Part shown: in pieces, positions 7,556 through 19,192 of the stretch
How positions within the stretch are numbered: the stretch's first letter is position 1
How the letters are laid out: every line of letters begins with the position of its first letter
NCBI GenBank assembly: GCA_947306125.1
Contig: CAMZFO010000001.1
Coordinates: forward strand, 67,153-114,683
From: an uncultured Clostridia bacterium
GTDB lineage: Bacteria; Bacillota; Clostridia; Christensenellales; CAG-138
Direction of reading: 5' to 3'
Length of the DNA stretch: 47,531 nt
Notes under the pieces: model-generated
The model's input: the letters and a program-made list of their open reading frames with translations, nothing else
Database searches by the model: none
Told to the model about the DNA's origin: nothing
Position numbers and translations under genes: made by a program

Positions 7556-9717
7556 ACAAGCGGACTTCCCTCATTGAAATACTTGCCGACGGCGCGCTGA
7601 TCGCCTGCGGCGTGCTTGCCGCGGTCTGCGTCGTCCCCACCGCCTTCGGCGCCCCGTTCCTGCTCAAGAATCTCATACTCATCGCCCTGCCCATGGCCCT
7701 GCTGATCTCGGCAGGTCTGCACCTTTCCGACAGGGGATGGCTCCTGCCGGCGGTGCTCTTTGCCGGAGCCGCCGCGGTATACGGCTTTGCCCGCCGCGCC
7801 GAGATAGCACGCGGAGCGAATCTGCTCTGGTATTCTGCGGCGAGGCTTTTATCGCTCGACTTCTCGTTCCTGCCGACTCCCGCGGAGCCCGAGGCGGTGC
7901 TCATCCCGGAGGTATTCGTTACCGAATTCCTCGTTTTCGCCGCCGCGCTGCTGACGCTCCTTATCGGCATACTCGTCATCAAGTGCAGATCCCCGATACC
8001 GGCCGTAATAGCGCCGGTGCCGCCCTTCATACTCGGCTTCATCTATACCGACTGCTCCCCCGCGCTCTTTACCGTCGCGCTGCTCGTCATCTATTGGGGC
8101 GGCGTGCTGTTCGGGCAGGATCGGAAAAAGAGAGCCCGCGAAAGAGCCGGGGTCGGCAAAGCGATCTTCATACTGCTGCTTGCCGCGGTCGCTCTGCTCA
8201 TCACCTACGTTTCGCCGGAGGGCAAATTCACGCCCATACCGTTCTCCGAAAGGCGCGGCCTTTTCGACACGGTGGGCTCCGTGAGGGATAACCTGCGCTC
8301 GCACAGGCTCGAAAACCCGACCGAGGTGGATCTTGTATCCGAGGGCGAGCGAAGGAACGATCTTGACACCGCGTTCTCGTTCAGCTGCTCCAGGGAAGGC
8401 GCGCTGTATCTGCGCTCCCATTCCTACGGGCTCTATTCCACGAATAAATGGGCGGCGGCAAAGGAATACCCGGGCGCATGGAACTCCATGATGGCCCTTG
8501 CCTCCACCCAGAACGGCACCACCCGCGCGCTGCGCATACGCGGCGCGGATTCCAGCGAGCGCCTTGTTCCTTACGCATTTATGCCGGGCTACGACATTTT
8601 CGTCGGAGAATCCTTCATCCGCGCCAACGGCAGGACCGCCTACGTATGGAATTATCTTGACGATATCGAGTTCTCGCCGCAGGACGACAATACTTACGAG
8701 GACGAATACTATCGCTTCGCGCTGCAGCAGTACACCCTGCCCAACGGGGCAACGAGGGACGAGCTCATACGCCTGCTCGATACGTACGTGATGCCCGCGG
8801 GCGAGAGCATGACTCCGTATTCGCAGAAGCTGCGTTCGCTCGATCCGTACACCGCCGCAAGGTATCTGGCCTCCGTAATCAGCTCGAAGTACAAATACGA
8901 TCTCTTCCCGGGCAAAGTGCCGTATGATCAGGATTTCATAGAGTACTTTGTGACTCAGACCCACAAGGGCTACTGCGTGCATTTCGCCAGCGCCACGACC
9001 GCGTTCCTGCAGGCGGTCGGCGTGCCCGCGCGGTACGTCGTAGGCTACAGGGTAAATGCCGACGCGGCGAATATGTGGACGGACGCCAAAAAAATGGACT
9101 CCCACGCCTGGACGGAGGTGTACGTCAAGGGCATAGGCTGGCTCCCGATCGAGAGCACCGCGGGGCTTTCCGCGAATATCGGCTTCGATCCCGACGAGCC
9201 GCTCCCCACCCCCACTCCGCAGAACACGTATTCTCCCGAGAACACCCTTCCCCCGCCTCCCGGCGGCGACGAGCCCATGGAGACGGCAAGGCCTTCGAGG
9301 AGCCCGCGCGTAGCGCCCACGGGTACGCCCGCTCCGACGGCGAAGCCCGGCCACGGCGGGAATACGGGAAAGCGTTTCAACGCCAAGCTCTGGCTGCCCA
9401 TAATGCTGCTTGCGGCGATACTCATCTGGCAGGGCGCCGGCGTCATAATACGCGCCCGCAGGAAACGGGCCTTCGAGCAGGAGGACTCCCGCGCGGCGGT
9501 GCTTGCCATGATAGAATATCTCGGCTCGGTCAGACGCTATGGCGCGCCGAGCGTCAAGGACGCGGAAACGCTCGAAAAAGAAGCTGCGTTCTCCAACCAT
9601 CCCATGAAGGATAAGCAGAAGGAGCTTCTTGAGATGGTCGAGGATACCCGCTTCTCGCTCTGCCGCCACTCGCCGCTGATGCGGTTCGTGATAAAGTGGA
9701 TAACCTTCAGGATATAA
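7552..9717 (+). CDS. Transglutaminase-like membrane protein (TgpA-like)
   Basis: Multiple TMs, then Cys/His/Asp triad region 'KGYCVHFASATTAFLQAVGVPARYVVGYRV..DSHAWTEVYVKGIGWLPIESTAG', Pro/Thr linker, C-terminal TM. Confidence 0.9.
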   Translation: MNKRTSLIEILADGALIACGVLAAVCVVPTAFGAPFLLKNLILIALPMALLISAGLHLSDRGWLLPAVLFAGAAAVYGFARRAEIARGANLLWYSAARLLSLDFSFLPTPAEPEAVLIPEVFVTEFLVFAAALLTLLIGILVIKCRSPIPAVIAPVPPFILGFIYTDCSPALFTVALLVIYWGGVLFGQDRKKRARERAGVGKAIFILLLAAVALLITYVSPEGKFTPIPFSERRGLFDTVGSVRDNLRSHRLENPTEVDLVSEGERRNDLDTAFSFSCSREGALYLRSHSYGLYSTNKWAAAKEYPGAWNSMMALASTQNGTTRALRIRGADSSERLVPYAFMPGYDIFVGESFIRANGRTAYVWNYLDDIEFSPQDDNTYEDEYYRFALQQYTLPNGATRDELIRLLDTYVMPAGESMTPYSQKLRSLDPYTAARYLASVISSKYKYDLFPGKVPYDQDFIEYFVTQTHKGYCVHFASATTAFLQAVGVPARYVVGYRVNADAANMWTDAKKMDSHAWTEVYVKGIGWLPIESTAGLSANIGFDPDEPLPTPTPQNTYSPENTLPPPPGGDEPMETARPSRSPRVAPTGTPAPTAKPGHGGNTGKRFNAKLWLPIMLLAAILIWQGAGVIIRARRKRAFEQEDSRAAVLAMIEYLGSVRRYGAPSVKDAETLEKEAAFSNHPMKDKQKELLEMVEDTRFSLCRHSPLMRFVIKWITFRI

Positions 9718-9756
9718 GAAAAAAGCACGGATGAACGCGGTTCATCCGTGCTTTTG
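9718..9756 (+). terminator. Intrinsic terminator
   Basis: AAAAAGCACGGATGAACGCGGTTCATCCGTGCTTTT between convergent genes. Confidence 0.85.
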
Positions 9757-9770
9757 TATCTCAAAATAGA

Positions 9771-9797
9771 AGCCCTTGGCATGCCGAGGGCTTTTTG
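9771..9797. terminator. Second hairpin between convergent genes, possibly bidirectional
   Basis: GCCCTTGGCATGCCGAGGGC-TTTTT. Confidence 0.6.
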
Positions 9798-9803
9798 AAC
9801 GCT

Positions 9804-11126
9804 CTATTCGGGATCGGTCGGCTCGGGTTCCGGCGACGGGGTCGCTGGCGGCACGAAGGTCGGCCTCGGAGTCGGCTCCGGAGTTGCCGCCGGAGTATGT
9901 GTCGGCGTCGGCGCGGGAGTCGCGGTAGGCCCCGTGGTAGGCGCCGCTGTGTGCCCCGCGGTAGGCGCCGCCGTGGGATGCACGGTGGGCGCGGCGGTGG
10001 GGTGCACGGTAGGATGCGCGGTGGGATGCGCGGTAGGCTGCGGAGTCGGAGCGGGCATAGACCCGTGGATCTCGCCGTAATACTCCTCAAGGCAGACGCC
10101 CCTTGAATGGAGCTCGCGCGCGAGCTCGACTCCGACGTAGCGGAAATGCCAGGACTCGTAATGGACGCCGGTGATATGCGCCTTATTCGCGGGGTATCTC
10201 AAAATGAAGCCGAAGCGATAGGCATTGTTGCGGAGCCAGATCCCCTCGGAAGTCTGACCGAAGCCGTAATCCATCTCGGGATGAGCCGTGGAGGTGATAT
10301 CCAGCGCGAGCCCCGCGCAATGCTCGCTCGCGTTGCCGGGCATCGTGCCGACGGGCTTGGCATAGGGATCGTCGCCGTAATGCGGGTCGTGCGAGAGCCT
10401 ATCGTTCCAAAGCTCCCATTGGCTCGCCTGTGTGCGGTAGGCGCACCTCAAATAGTATTTGGCGGTCACTCCCTCGGAATAGGCGGCCTCAAACATCCTC
10501 TTCGTCTGCACCGCGACCTCCGTCTGTATCCTTGCGCGGGTATTGTGATACGTGCAGAGCGTGCCCAGATAGCTTTGCGCGTTTATGAGGTCGTGCGGGA
10601 CGAAATCATCGGGAAGGAGATGCATGAAATTGACAAGGCGCGTCTTCTCCCAGTCGGTGAGATAACCGCTCGTGGGGATGGGCTCCGGCTTGGGAGTCGT
10701 CACGGTCGGCCTTTGAGTGGGCCTCGGAGTGCCCGCGGGGGACGGAGTACGCGTCGCCTGCGGAGAGGGAGTCTGCGCGCCGGGAGCGGGGGTCGCTTTG
10801 GGCGTTGCGGCGGAGCCGTCAGCGCCGCCCGGAGTCGGGCTGACTGCAGGCGCGGAAGCGGGAGCCGCGCTTTCCGATGCAAAAGGATACTGCGAAGGAA
10901 GCTCCGTCGGCGCTTCACAGGTCGCATCCGCCGATGGCACCCCGGTCGGGGCGGCGGAAAAAGCCGCATCCTCCCGGGCCGGAGCCCCGTTGCGCGGGAC
11001 GGCGGTCACTCCGGGATCGAACGCCTCGGCAAATTCGCGCAGCCTGCACCCGGTAAACGGGAGAAGGAGCGCCAGAGCCATTATAAAGGCGGCGAGCCCC
11101 GATGCGGTTTTCAGCTCCTTTTTCAT
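9804..11126 (-). CDS. D-alanyl-D-alanine carboxypeptidase family (VanY/M15B) lipoprotein with Pro/Thr-rich flanks
   Basis: Lipobox-like LLLPFTGC; core 'YLRCAYRTQASQ..GNASEHCAGLALDITS..SEGIWLRNNAYRFGFILRYPANKAHITGVHYESWHFRYVG' containing the SExxxGLAxD and ExWHxRYVG motifs. Confidence 0.9.
   Translation of the reverse strand: MKKELKTASGLAAFIMALALLLPFTGCRLREFAEAFDPGVTAVPRNGAPAREDAAFSAAPTGVPSADATCEAPTELPSQYPFASESAAPASAPAVSPTPGGADGSAATPKATPAPGAQTPSPQATRTPSPAGTPRPTQRPTVTTPKPEPIPTSGYLTDWEKTRLVNFMHLLPDDFVPHDLINAQSYLGTLCTYHNTRARIQTEVAVQTKRMFEAAYSEGVTAKYYLRCAYRTQASQWELWNDRLSHDPHYGDDPYAKPVGTMPGNASEHCAGLALDITSTAHPEMDYGFGQTSEGIWLRNNAYRFGFILRYPANKAHITGVHYESWHFRYVGVELARELHSRGVCLEEYYGEIHGSMPAPTPQPTAHPTAHPTVHPTAAPTVHPTAAPTAGHTAAPTTGPTATPAPTPTHTPAATPEPTPRPTFVPPATPSPEPEPTDPE
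9805..10050 (-). repeat. Low-complexity tandem repeat coding a (H/A/T)PT-rich C-terminal tail
   Basis: Repeated ggtgggatgcgc / ggtaggcgccgc units encode HPTAHPTVHPTAAPTVHPTAAPT... Confidence 0.85.
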
Positions 11127-12556
11127 TCCTTCTTCTTTTTCTTGGGAGGAAGCTGGGAAAGCCTCTGCTCGAAGCGGTCCTTGCGGGTATCGGTCGGTAT
11201 CTTAGTGGGGTAATCGCCTCCGAAGCAGGCGCTGCAGTATTCGCAGTTCCCGGTCAGACAGGAGAGGCTGTCGATGGGAAGATAGCCCAGGGAATCCGCG
11301 CTGATAATACCCGCGATCTCATCGGTCGAGTGGTGGCAGGCGATAAGGTGCTGCTCGGAATCTATATCCGTGCCGTAATAGCAGGGATGCAGGAAGGGCG
11401 GAGAGGAGATGCGCATATGCACCTCTTTCGCGCCCGCCTCGCGCATGAGCTTGACGAGCCTGCCGCTGGTGGTGCCGCGGACAATGGAATCGTCCACCAA
11501 CACCACGCGCTTGCCGCGAACGACGTCCTCGATCGCGGAGAGCTTTATCTTGACCTTGTCGAGACGGGAATCGGGCTCTATGAAGGTCCTGCCGATGTAT
11601 TTGTTCTTTATGAGGCCTATGCGGTACGGGATCCCGGATTCCTCGCTGTAGCCCAGCGCGGCGTCGAGGCCCGAATCGGGCACGCCGACGACGATATCCG
11701 CCTTTACGGGGTGGGTCTGCGCCAGCACGCGGCCCGCGCGGAACCTTGCCTCATGCACGGAGACGCCGTCTATCCTGGAATCGGGGCGGGCGAAATAGAT
11801 ATACTCGAAAATGCAGAGCTTCTTGGGCTTTTTGCCGCAGTGCTCGCGGCGGGAGACGTAGCCGGAATCGGAGAATACGAGTATCTCGCCGGGCTCCACG
11901 TCGCGTATGACCTCGCCACCGACGGCTTTGATCGCGCAGCTTTCGGAAGCGACGACGTATACGCCGTCGGGAGTTTTGCCGAAGCAGAGCGGACGGAAGC
12001 CATAGGGATCCCTTGCACAGATGAGCTTCTGCGCGCTCATAAGCACGAGGGAATAGGCGCCGTCGAGTATGTTCATGGCGCGGGAGACGGCCTCCTCGAT
12101 CGAAGGAGAGGTGAGCCTTTCCTTGGTGACTATATAGGCTATGGTTTCGGTATCGCTGGTGGTATGGAATATGGCGCCGGAAAGCTCCAGCTCGTTGCGC
12201 AGCTCGGCGGCGTTCGCGAGGTTGCCGTTATGAGCGAGCGCCATGCGGCCCTTTTGATGATTGACCTCGATGGGCTGGCAGTTGTTCCTGTTGGTGCCGC
12301 CGGTCGTGCCGTACCTCGCGTGGGCAACGGCCATCTTGCCAAGGGGCATGCGCGAGAGGATATCCCCCGAGAACACCTCGGAAACGAGACCCATATCCTT
12401 ATGGGAAACGAAAAGACCGTCGTCGTTGACCACGATGCCGCAGCTCTCCTGCCCCCTGTGCTGAAGGGCGTAGAGACCGTAATAAGAAATGCTCGCCGCA
12501 TTGATGGGCTCCGGCGCGATGACGCCGAAAACACCGCATTCCTCGTGAATGCTCAT
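11123..12556 (-). CDS. purF: Amidophosphoribosyltransferase
   Basis: MSIHEECGVFGV (propeptide then nucleophile Cys), 'ALQHRGQESCGI', 'RVVLVDDSIVRGTTS', 'CLTGNCEYC' Fe-S type cysteines. Confidence 0.97.
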   Translation of the reverse strand: MSIHEECGVFGVIAPEPINAASISYYGLYALQHRGQESCGIVVNDDGLFVSHKDMGLVSEVFSGDILSRMPLGKMAVAHARYGTTGGTNRNNCQPIEVNHQKGRMALAHNGNLANAAELRNELELSGAIFHTTSDTETIAYIVTKERLTSPSIEEAVSRAMNILDGAYSLVLMSAQKLICARDPYGFRPLCFGKTPDGVYVVASESCAIKAVGGEVIRDVEPGEILVFSDSGYVSRREHCGKKPKKLCIFEYIYFARPDSRIDGVSVHEARFRAGRVLAQTHPVKADIVVGVPDSGLDAALGYSEESGIPYRIGLIKNKYIGRTFIEPDSRLDKVKIKLSAIEDVVRGKRVVLVDDSIVRGTTSGRLVKLMREAGAKEVHMRISSPPFLHPCYYGTDIDSEQHLIACHHSTDEIAGIISADSLGYLPIDSLSCLTGNCEYCSACFGGDYPTKIPTDTRKDRFEQRLSQLPPKKKKKE

Positions 12557-12600
12557 TTATTTACCATGCCTTTCCCGCGCTGCAACGCGGTATTTTGATT

Positions 12601-15683
<3,083 letters not shown>

Positions 15684-15695
15684 TGTCCTTTACCT

Positions 15696-16970
15696 TTACC
15701 TGATTATTATGCTGTCGCGCTCGGCGCCGACGGAGACGTATTTTATCGGACAGCCGATCTCTTTTTCGATATAGAGGACGTAATTCCTTGCGGCCTCGGG
15801 CAGCTCCTCCCATTTGCGGCAGGAGGAGATATCCTGCTTCCAGCCCTCGAAATACCCGATCTCCGGCTGCGCCTTATTGAGAGCCACGGGGAACGGGAAG
15901 CTGTCCGTGGGCTCGCCGTCCACCAGATAGCGGGTACAGACGGGTATGCGGTCCATATAGCTTAATACGTCGAGCTTTGTGAGCGCAATGCAGGTCGCCG
16001 CCTGCACCTCCACTCCGTAGCGGGTCGCGACGATATCGATGGGGCCGACCCTCCTGGGCCTGCCGGTCTTCGCGCCGTATTCGCCGCCGGCTTCGCGCAG
16101 GCGCTCCGCCTCATCCCCGAACATCTCGCAGACGAAGGGGCCCTCGCCGACGCAGGTGGAATAGGCCTTTACGACGCCTATGACCTCGTCTATCTTTGCG
16201 GAGGGGAGGCCGGAGCCGATGGGGGCGTAAGCCGCCATGGTGTTGGAGGAGGTGGTATAGGGGCAGATGCCGTAATCGAGATCGCGGAGGGAGCCGAGCT
16301 GCGCTTCGAAGAGTATGCTCTTGCCCGCCTTCTGCGCCTCCTTGAGGAACGCGCCCGTATCGCGCACGAAGGGACGGATCGCCTCGCAGGAGTTTTCAAG
16401 CCACTCGTCGATCATCTCGCGGGTCCAGGGGCGCGCGCCGTAAACGCGGGTCAGGGTGAGATTCTTCCACTCCATCAGGTCGTAAAGATGGGCGCGGAGC
16501 TCCTCCGGATAATTCAATTCGCCCGCGAGCACGGTCTTTTTCTGGTATTTATCGGAATAGAAGGGCGCTATGCCCTGCTTGGTGGAGCCGTATTTCTTAT
16601 CGGCGAGGCGGCGCTCCTCAAGCTCGTCCATTTCACGGTGCCAGGGCAGGAGCAGCGAAGCGCGCTCGCTGATCATGAGGTTTTCGGGAGTGAGAGGCAC
16701 GCCCTTCGAGGTGACGTCCGCCATCTCGGAAAGGAGGCTTTCGGGATCGACCGCGACGCCGTTGCCGAGGATATTCACCACGCCCTCGCGGAATATGCCC
16801 GAGGGGAGCAGATGCAGCGCGAATTTGCCGCGCTCGTTGATAACGGTATGCCCGGCGTTGCCGCCGCCCTGAAAGCGGACGACGATATCGTGCTCCGCGG
16901 TCAGAAGATCGACCATGCGGCCCTTGCCCTCGTCGCCCCAGTTGATGCCGACTATTGCGCAGTTTGCCAT
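15696..16970 (-). CDS. purA: Adenylosuccinate synthetase
   Basis: 'INWGDEGKGRMVDLL', 'VVRFQGGGNAGHTV', 'GPIDIVATRYGVEV'. Confidence 0.97.
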   Translation of the reverse strand: MANCAIVGINWGDEGKGRMVDLLTAEHDIVVRFQGGGNAGHTVINERGKFALHLLPSGIFREGVVNILGNGVAVDPESLLSEMADVTSKGVPLTPENLMISERASLLLPWHREMDELEERRLADKKYGSTKQGIAPFYSDKYQKKTVLAGELNYPEELRAHLYDLMEWKNLTLTRVYGARPWTREMIDEWLENSCEAIRPFVRDTGAFLKEAQKAGKSILFEAQLGSLRDLDYGICPYTTSSNTMAAYAPIGSGLPSAKIDEVIGVVKAYSTCVGEGPFVCEMFGDEAERLREAGGEYGAKTGRPRRVGPIDIVATRYGVEVQAATCIALTKLDVLSYMDRIPVCTRYLVDGEPTDSFPFPVALNKAQPEIGYFEGWKQDISSCRKWEELPEAARNYVLYIEKEIGCPIKYVSVGAERDSIIIR

Positions 16971-16987
16971 TTTGTTTCCTTTCGGCT

Positions 16988-17701
16988 TCAGATGTGCTCG
17001 TTCAAACGCTTCATGACCTCGGCATACGCGTCCTCGACGCCGCCGAGATCCCTGCGGAACCTGTCCTTATCGAGCTTTTCATGCGTGACGGAGTCCCAAA
17101 GCCTGCAGGTATCGGGGCTGATCTCGTCAGCGAGGACTATGCGGCCGTCGGAGGTCTTGCCGAACTCGAGCTTGAAATCGACGAGTGTGACGCCGCAGCC
17201 CGCCCAGAAGGCCTTGAGGTTATCGTTCACCATGAAGGCGAGGCGCTTGATCTCCTCGATCTCCTCACGGTCGGCGAGCTTCAAGGCGACGGCGTGATAA
17301 GCGTTGATGAGCGGATCGCCAAGGTCGTCGTTCTTATAGGAGAACTCGATGGTGGGCTCGTCGAACACTATGCCCTCCTCGACCCCGTACCTCTTGGAGA
17401 AGGAGCCGGCGGAAATGTTCCTGATTATGACCTCGAGCGGGACTATGGAGACCTTCCTCACAAGAGTCTCCCTCTCGTTCAGCTCCTCGACGAAATGGGT
17501 GGGCACGCCCGCCTTCTCGAGCAGCTTCATAAGGCGGTTGCTCATCTGATTATTGATGACGCCCTTGCCCTTTATGGTGCCCTTTTTCAGTCCGTTGAAG
17601 GCGGTCGCGTCGTCCTTATAGGATACGATGACCAGATCCTCGTTATCGGTGGCAAATACGCGCTTTGCCTTGCCCTCGTAAAGCTGAGCTCTCTTTTCCA
17701 T
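16988..17701 (-). CDS. purC: Phosphoribosylaminoimidazole-succinocarboxamide synthase
   Basis: Start trimmed to [37 protein letters not shown]; '[30 protein letters not shown]'. Confidence 0.97.
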   Translation of the reverse strand: MEKRAQLYEGKAKRVFATDNEDLVIVSYKDDATAFNGLKKGTIKGKGVINNQMSNRLMKLLEKAGVPTHFVEELNERETLVRKVSIVPLEVIIRNISAGSFSKRYGVEEGIVFDEPTIEFSYKNDDLGDPLINAYHAVALKLADREEIEEIKRLAFMVNDNLKAFWAGCGVTLVDFKLEFGKTSDGRIVLADEISPDTCRLWDSVTHEKLDKDRFRRDLGGVEDAYAEVMKRLNEHI

Positions 17702-17829
17702 AATTACTACCTCCGTATTAAGATCGAGTATTTCTCGCGCCGGAAGACCCGCTCCCGAAGCGCTTTCCGCATCAAACGAAACAAGGGCACGGCACCTCAT
17801 GCGGTTCGCCCGAGACGCCCTTGCCCTGC
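17702..17829 (-). ncRNA. Structured 5' leader of the purine operon (candidate cis-regulatory RNA, family unknown)
   Basis: Minus-strand CAAGGGC(17823-17817)/GCCCTTG(17788-17782) stem, inner CGG/CCG and ACC/GGT pairs; apical CCGCAT (17804-17799) complementary to downstream ATGCGG (17772-17767); then GCGC-TT-CGGGAG-CGGGT-CTTCCG-GCGC hairpin before the RBS. Confidence 0.45.
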
Positions 17830-17835
17830 CGATTT

Positions 17836-17864
17836 ACTATACTCTTTTTTGCCCCGATTGTCAA
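17836..17864 (-). promoter_or_regulatory. Sigma-A-type promoter of the pur operon
   Basis: Minus-strand TTGACA-N17-TATAGT. Confidence 0.75.
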
Positions 17865-17905
17865 CACGCAGAACGGTTCTCCGCCCCTCTGCGGAGAGAT
17901 ATATT

Positions 17906-19051
17906 TCACGGTCGGCACCGCTTGCATGGCTCGTAGCCCATGCCGATAAGCTCCTCCCGCGAGCCGCTGTATTCCCGCCTGTTCGCCTCGGATATCTCCG
18001 CCGCGCTCGGGCAGGAGGGATAATGGAATTTCCCCGTCTTTACGTTGAGAACGTAATTCCCCTCCCCCGCTTCGCTCTCCGTTGGAGAGGTCTTCGGCGG
18101 CGCGGTCGGAGCGGGCGTGCTTGCGGCGAGCGTATCCGCCCCCTCGTTCCTCTGCACCTCCGCAGTAACGCGCCTGCCGTCGCTGCGCAGCACTATATGC
18201 CCCTGCATATCGGTCCTAAAAACACGCGCTCCCGCGTCGCGCAGGCGGGATAACACCTGCTCCGTGGGATGACCGTACTGATTTTCGCCGACCGAGATCA
18301 CCGCATACTCCGGCATTACCTCGCGCAGGAAGGGGTACGAGGTCGACGAATTGCTGCCGTGATGGGCGACCTTCAGCACCGTGCTTTTAAGCTCTGCGCC
18401 GGATGCGAGGATATCCTGCTCCTCCTCGCGCTCCATGTCTCCCGTAAACAGGAAGGAGGTTTTGCCGTAGACTATCCGGAGCACTATGGAATCGTTATTT
18501 GGATCGTTCGAGAAGGCGATGGGGCCGAGAACGCTGACCTCCGCCGAGCCGAGATAAAAGCGCTCGCCCGCCTTTGGGACGGTTATCGAAAGGCCGCGCT
18601 TTTTCACGTATTTCACGAAGTTTTCAAACGCCTTGGTGCCGCCCTTGTCGGATGAGCAGTAGACCTTGCCCGCGCTCGCCCAGACGAGCGCTCCGGGTAT
18701 GCCGCCTATGTGATCCTCGTCGGAATGGGTCCCCACGACGTAATCGAGGTGCTCCACGAAATGGTTTTTGATATAGGAATAGACGCGCCTGGAATCGGAC
18801 GAATTCCCGCCGTCAATGAGCATGGCGTGCCCGTCGCAGATAACGAGCGCGGCGTCCGCCTCGCCCACGTTTATAAAATGCGCCTCGAAGAAGGACTCAC
18901 CGGGCGGGCGGGTCCCCGCCGGCGCTCCTCCCGTCGGCTCCGCATGCTGCTCCGCGGGGGTCTGCGGGCTTCTCGTTACCGCCCAAACGGCGGCCGCGGC
19001 GGCAAGCAGTACGGCAAGTATTATCAATGCGATTTTTACGGGCTTTTTCAT
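17906..19051 (-). CDS. Secreted MBL-fold metallo-hydrolase (ComEC C-terminal-like) with C-terminal Ada-like zinc-binding motif
   Basis: 'FINVGEADAALVICDGHAMLIDGG', 'GTHSDEDHIGG', 'LFTGDMEREEE', 'KVAHHGSNSS'; C-terminal 'GKFHYPSCPSA..MGYEPCKRCRP'. Confidence 0.88.
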   Translation of the reverse strand: MKKPVKIALIILAVLLAAAAAVWAVTRSPQTPAEQHAEPTGGAPAGTRPPGESFFEAHFINVGEADAALVICDGHAMLIDGGNSSDSRRVYSYIKNHFVEHLDYVVGTHSDEDHIGGIPGALVWASAGKVYCSSDKGGTKAFENFVKYVKKRGLSITVPKAGERFYLGSAEVSVLGPIAFSNDPNNDSIVLRIVYGKTSFLFTGDMEREEEQDILASGAELKSTVLKVAHHGSNSSTSYPFLREVMPEYAVISVGENQYGHPTEQVLSRLRDAGARVFRTDMQGHIVLRSDGRRVTAEVQRNEGADTLAASTPAPTAPPKTSPTESEAGEGNYVLNVKTGKFHYPSCPSAAEISEANRREYSGSREELIGMGYEPCKRCRP

Positions 19052-19095
19052 GCGTCGATTTTATCACCTTTTTACGGTTTATTCAAGCGCTCCGC

Positions 19096-19125
19096 TTGCA
19101 TGCAGGCGCTCCGGCATGGTATAAT
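19096..19125 (+). promoter_or_regulatory. Putative promoter for the M20 peptidase gene
   Basis: TTGCAT-N18-TATAAT, ahead of ATG 19193. Confidence 0.45.
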
Positions 19126-19192
19126 CCGGACAAGAACAGCTTCACGATCTGTTTTTCCAAGGCCGATCGGCGGAAAGGTGCGAAACAGCGAT

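Noticed and set aside
7849-9669. 606-aa minus-strand ORF
   Set aside because: Antisense to the transglutaminase gene; Arg/Gly-rich composition without domains.
10107-12598. Plus-strand ORFs 10107..11213 and 11102..12598
   Set aside because: Antisense to vanY and purF, which have unambiguous family motifs; no RBS or recognisable domain.
12574-12600. CCGCG-ctgcaa-CGCGG hairpin followed by T-rich sequence between purF and pyrG
   Set aside because: Short 5-bp stem; T-rich side is on the plus strand, opposite to the operon. Too weak to call.
17702-17800. In-frame upstream extension of purC ([16 protein letters not shown]...)
   Set aside because: PurC normally starts at [13 protein letters not shown]; a good RBS (GGAGGT) precedes 17701, and the extension falls in the structured leader.
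18710-19192. N-terminal extension of the M20 peptidase ORF to 18710
   Set aside because: Extension overlaps the MBL gene on the other strand; a promoter and RBS lie before ATG 19193, which begins a normal M20 N terminus.
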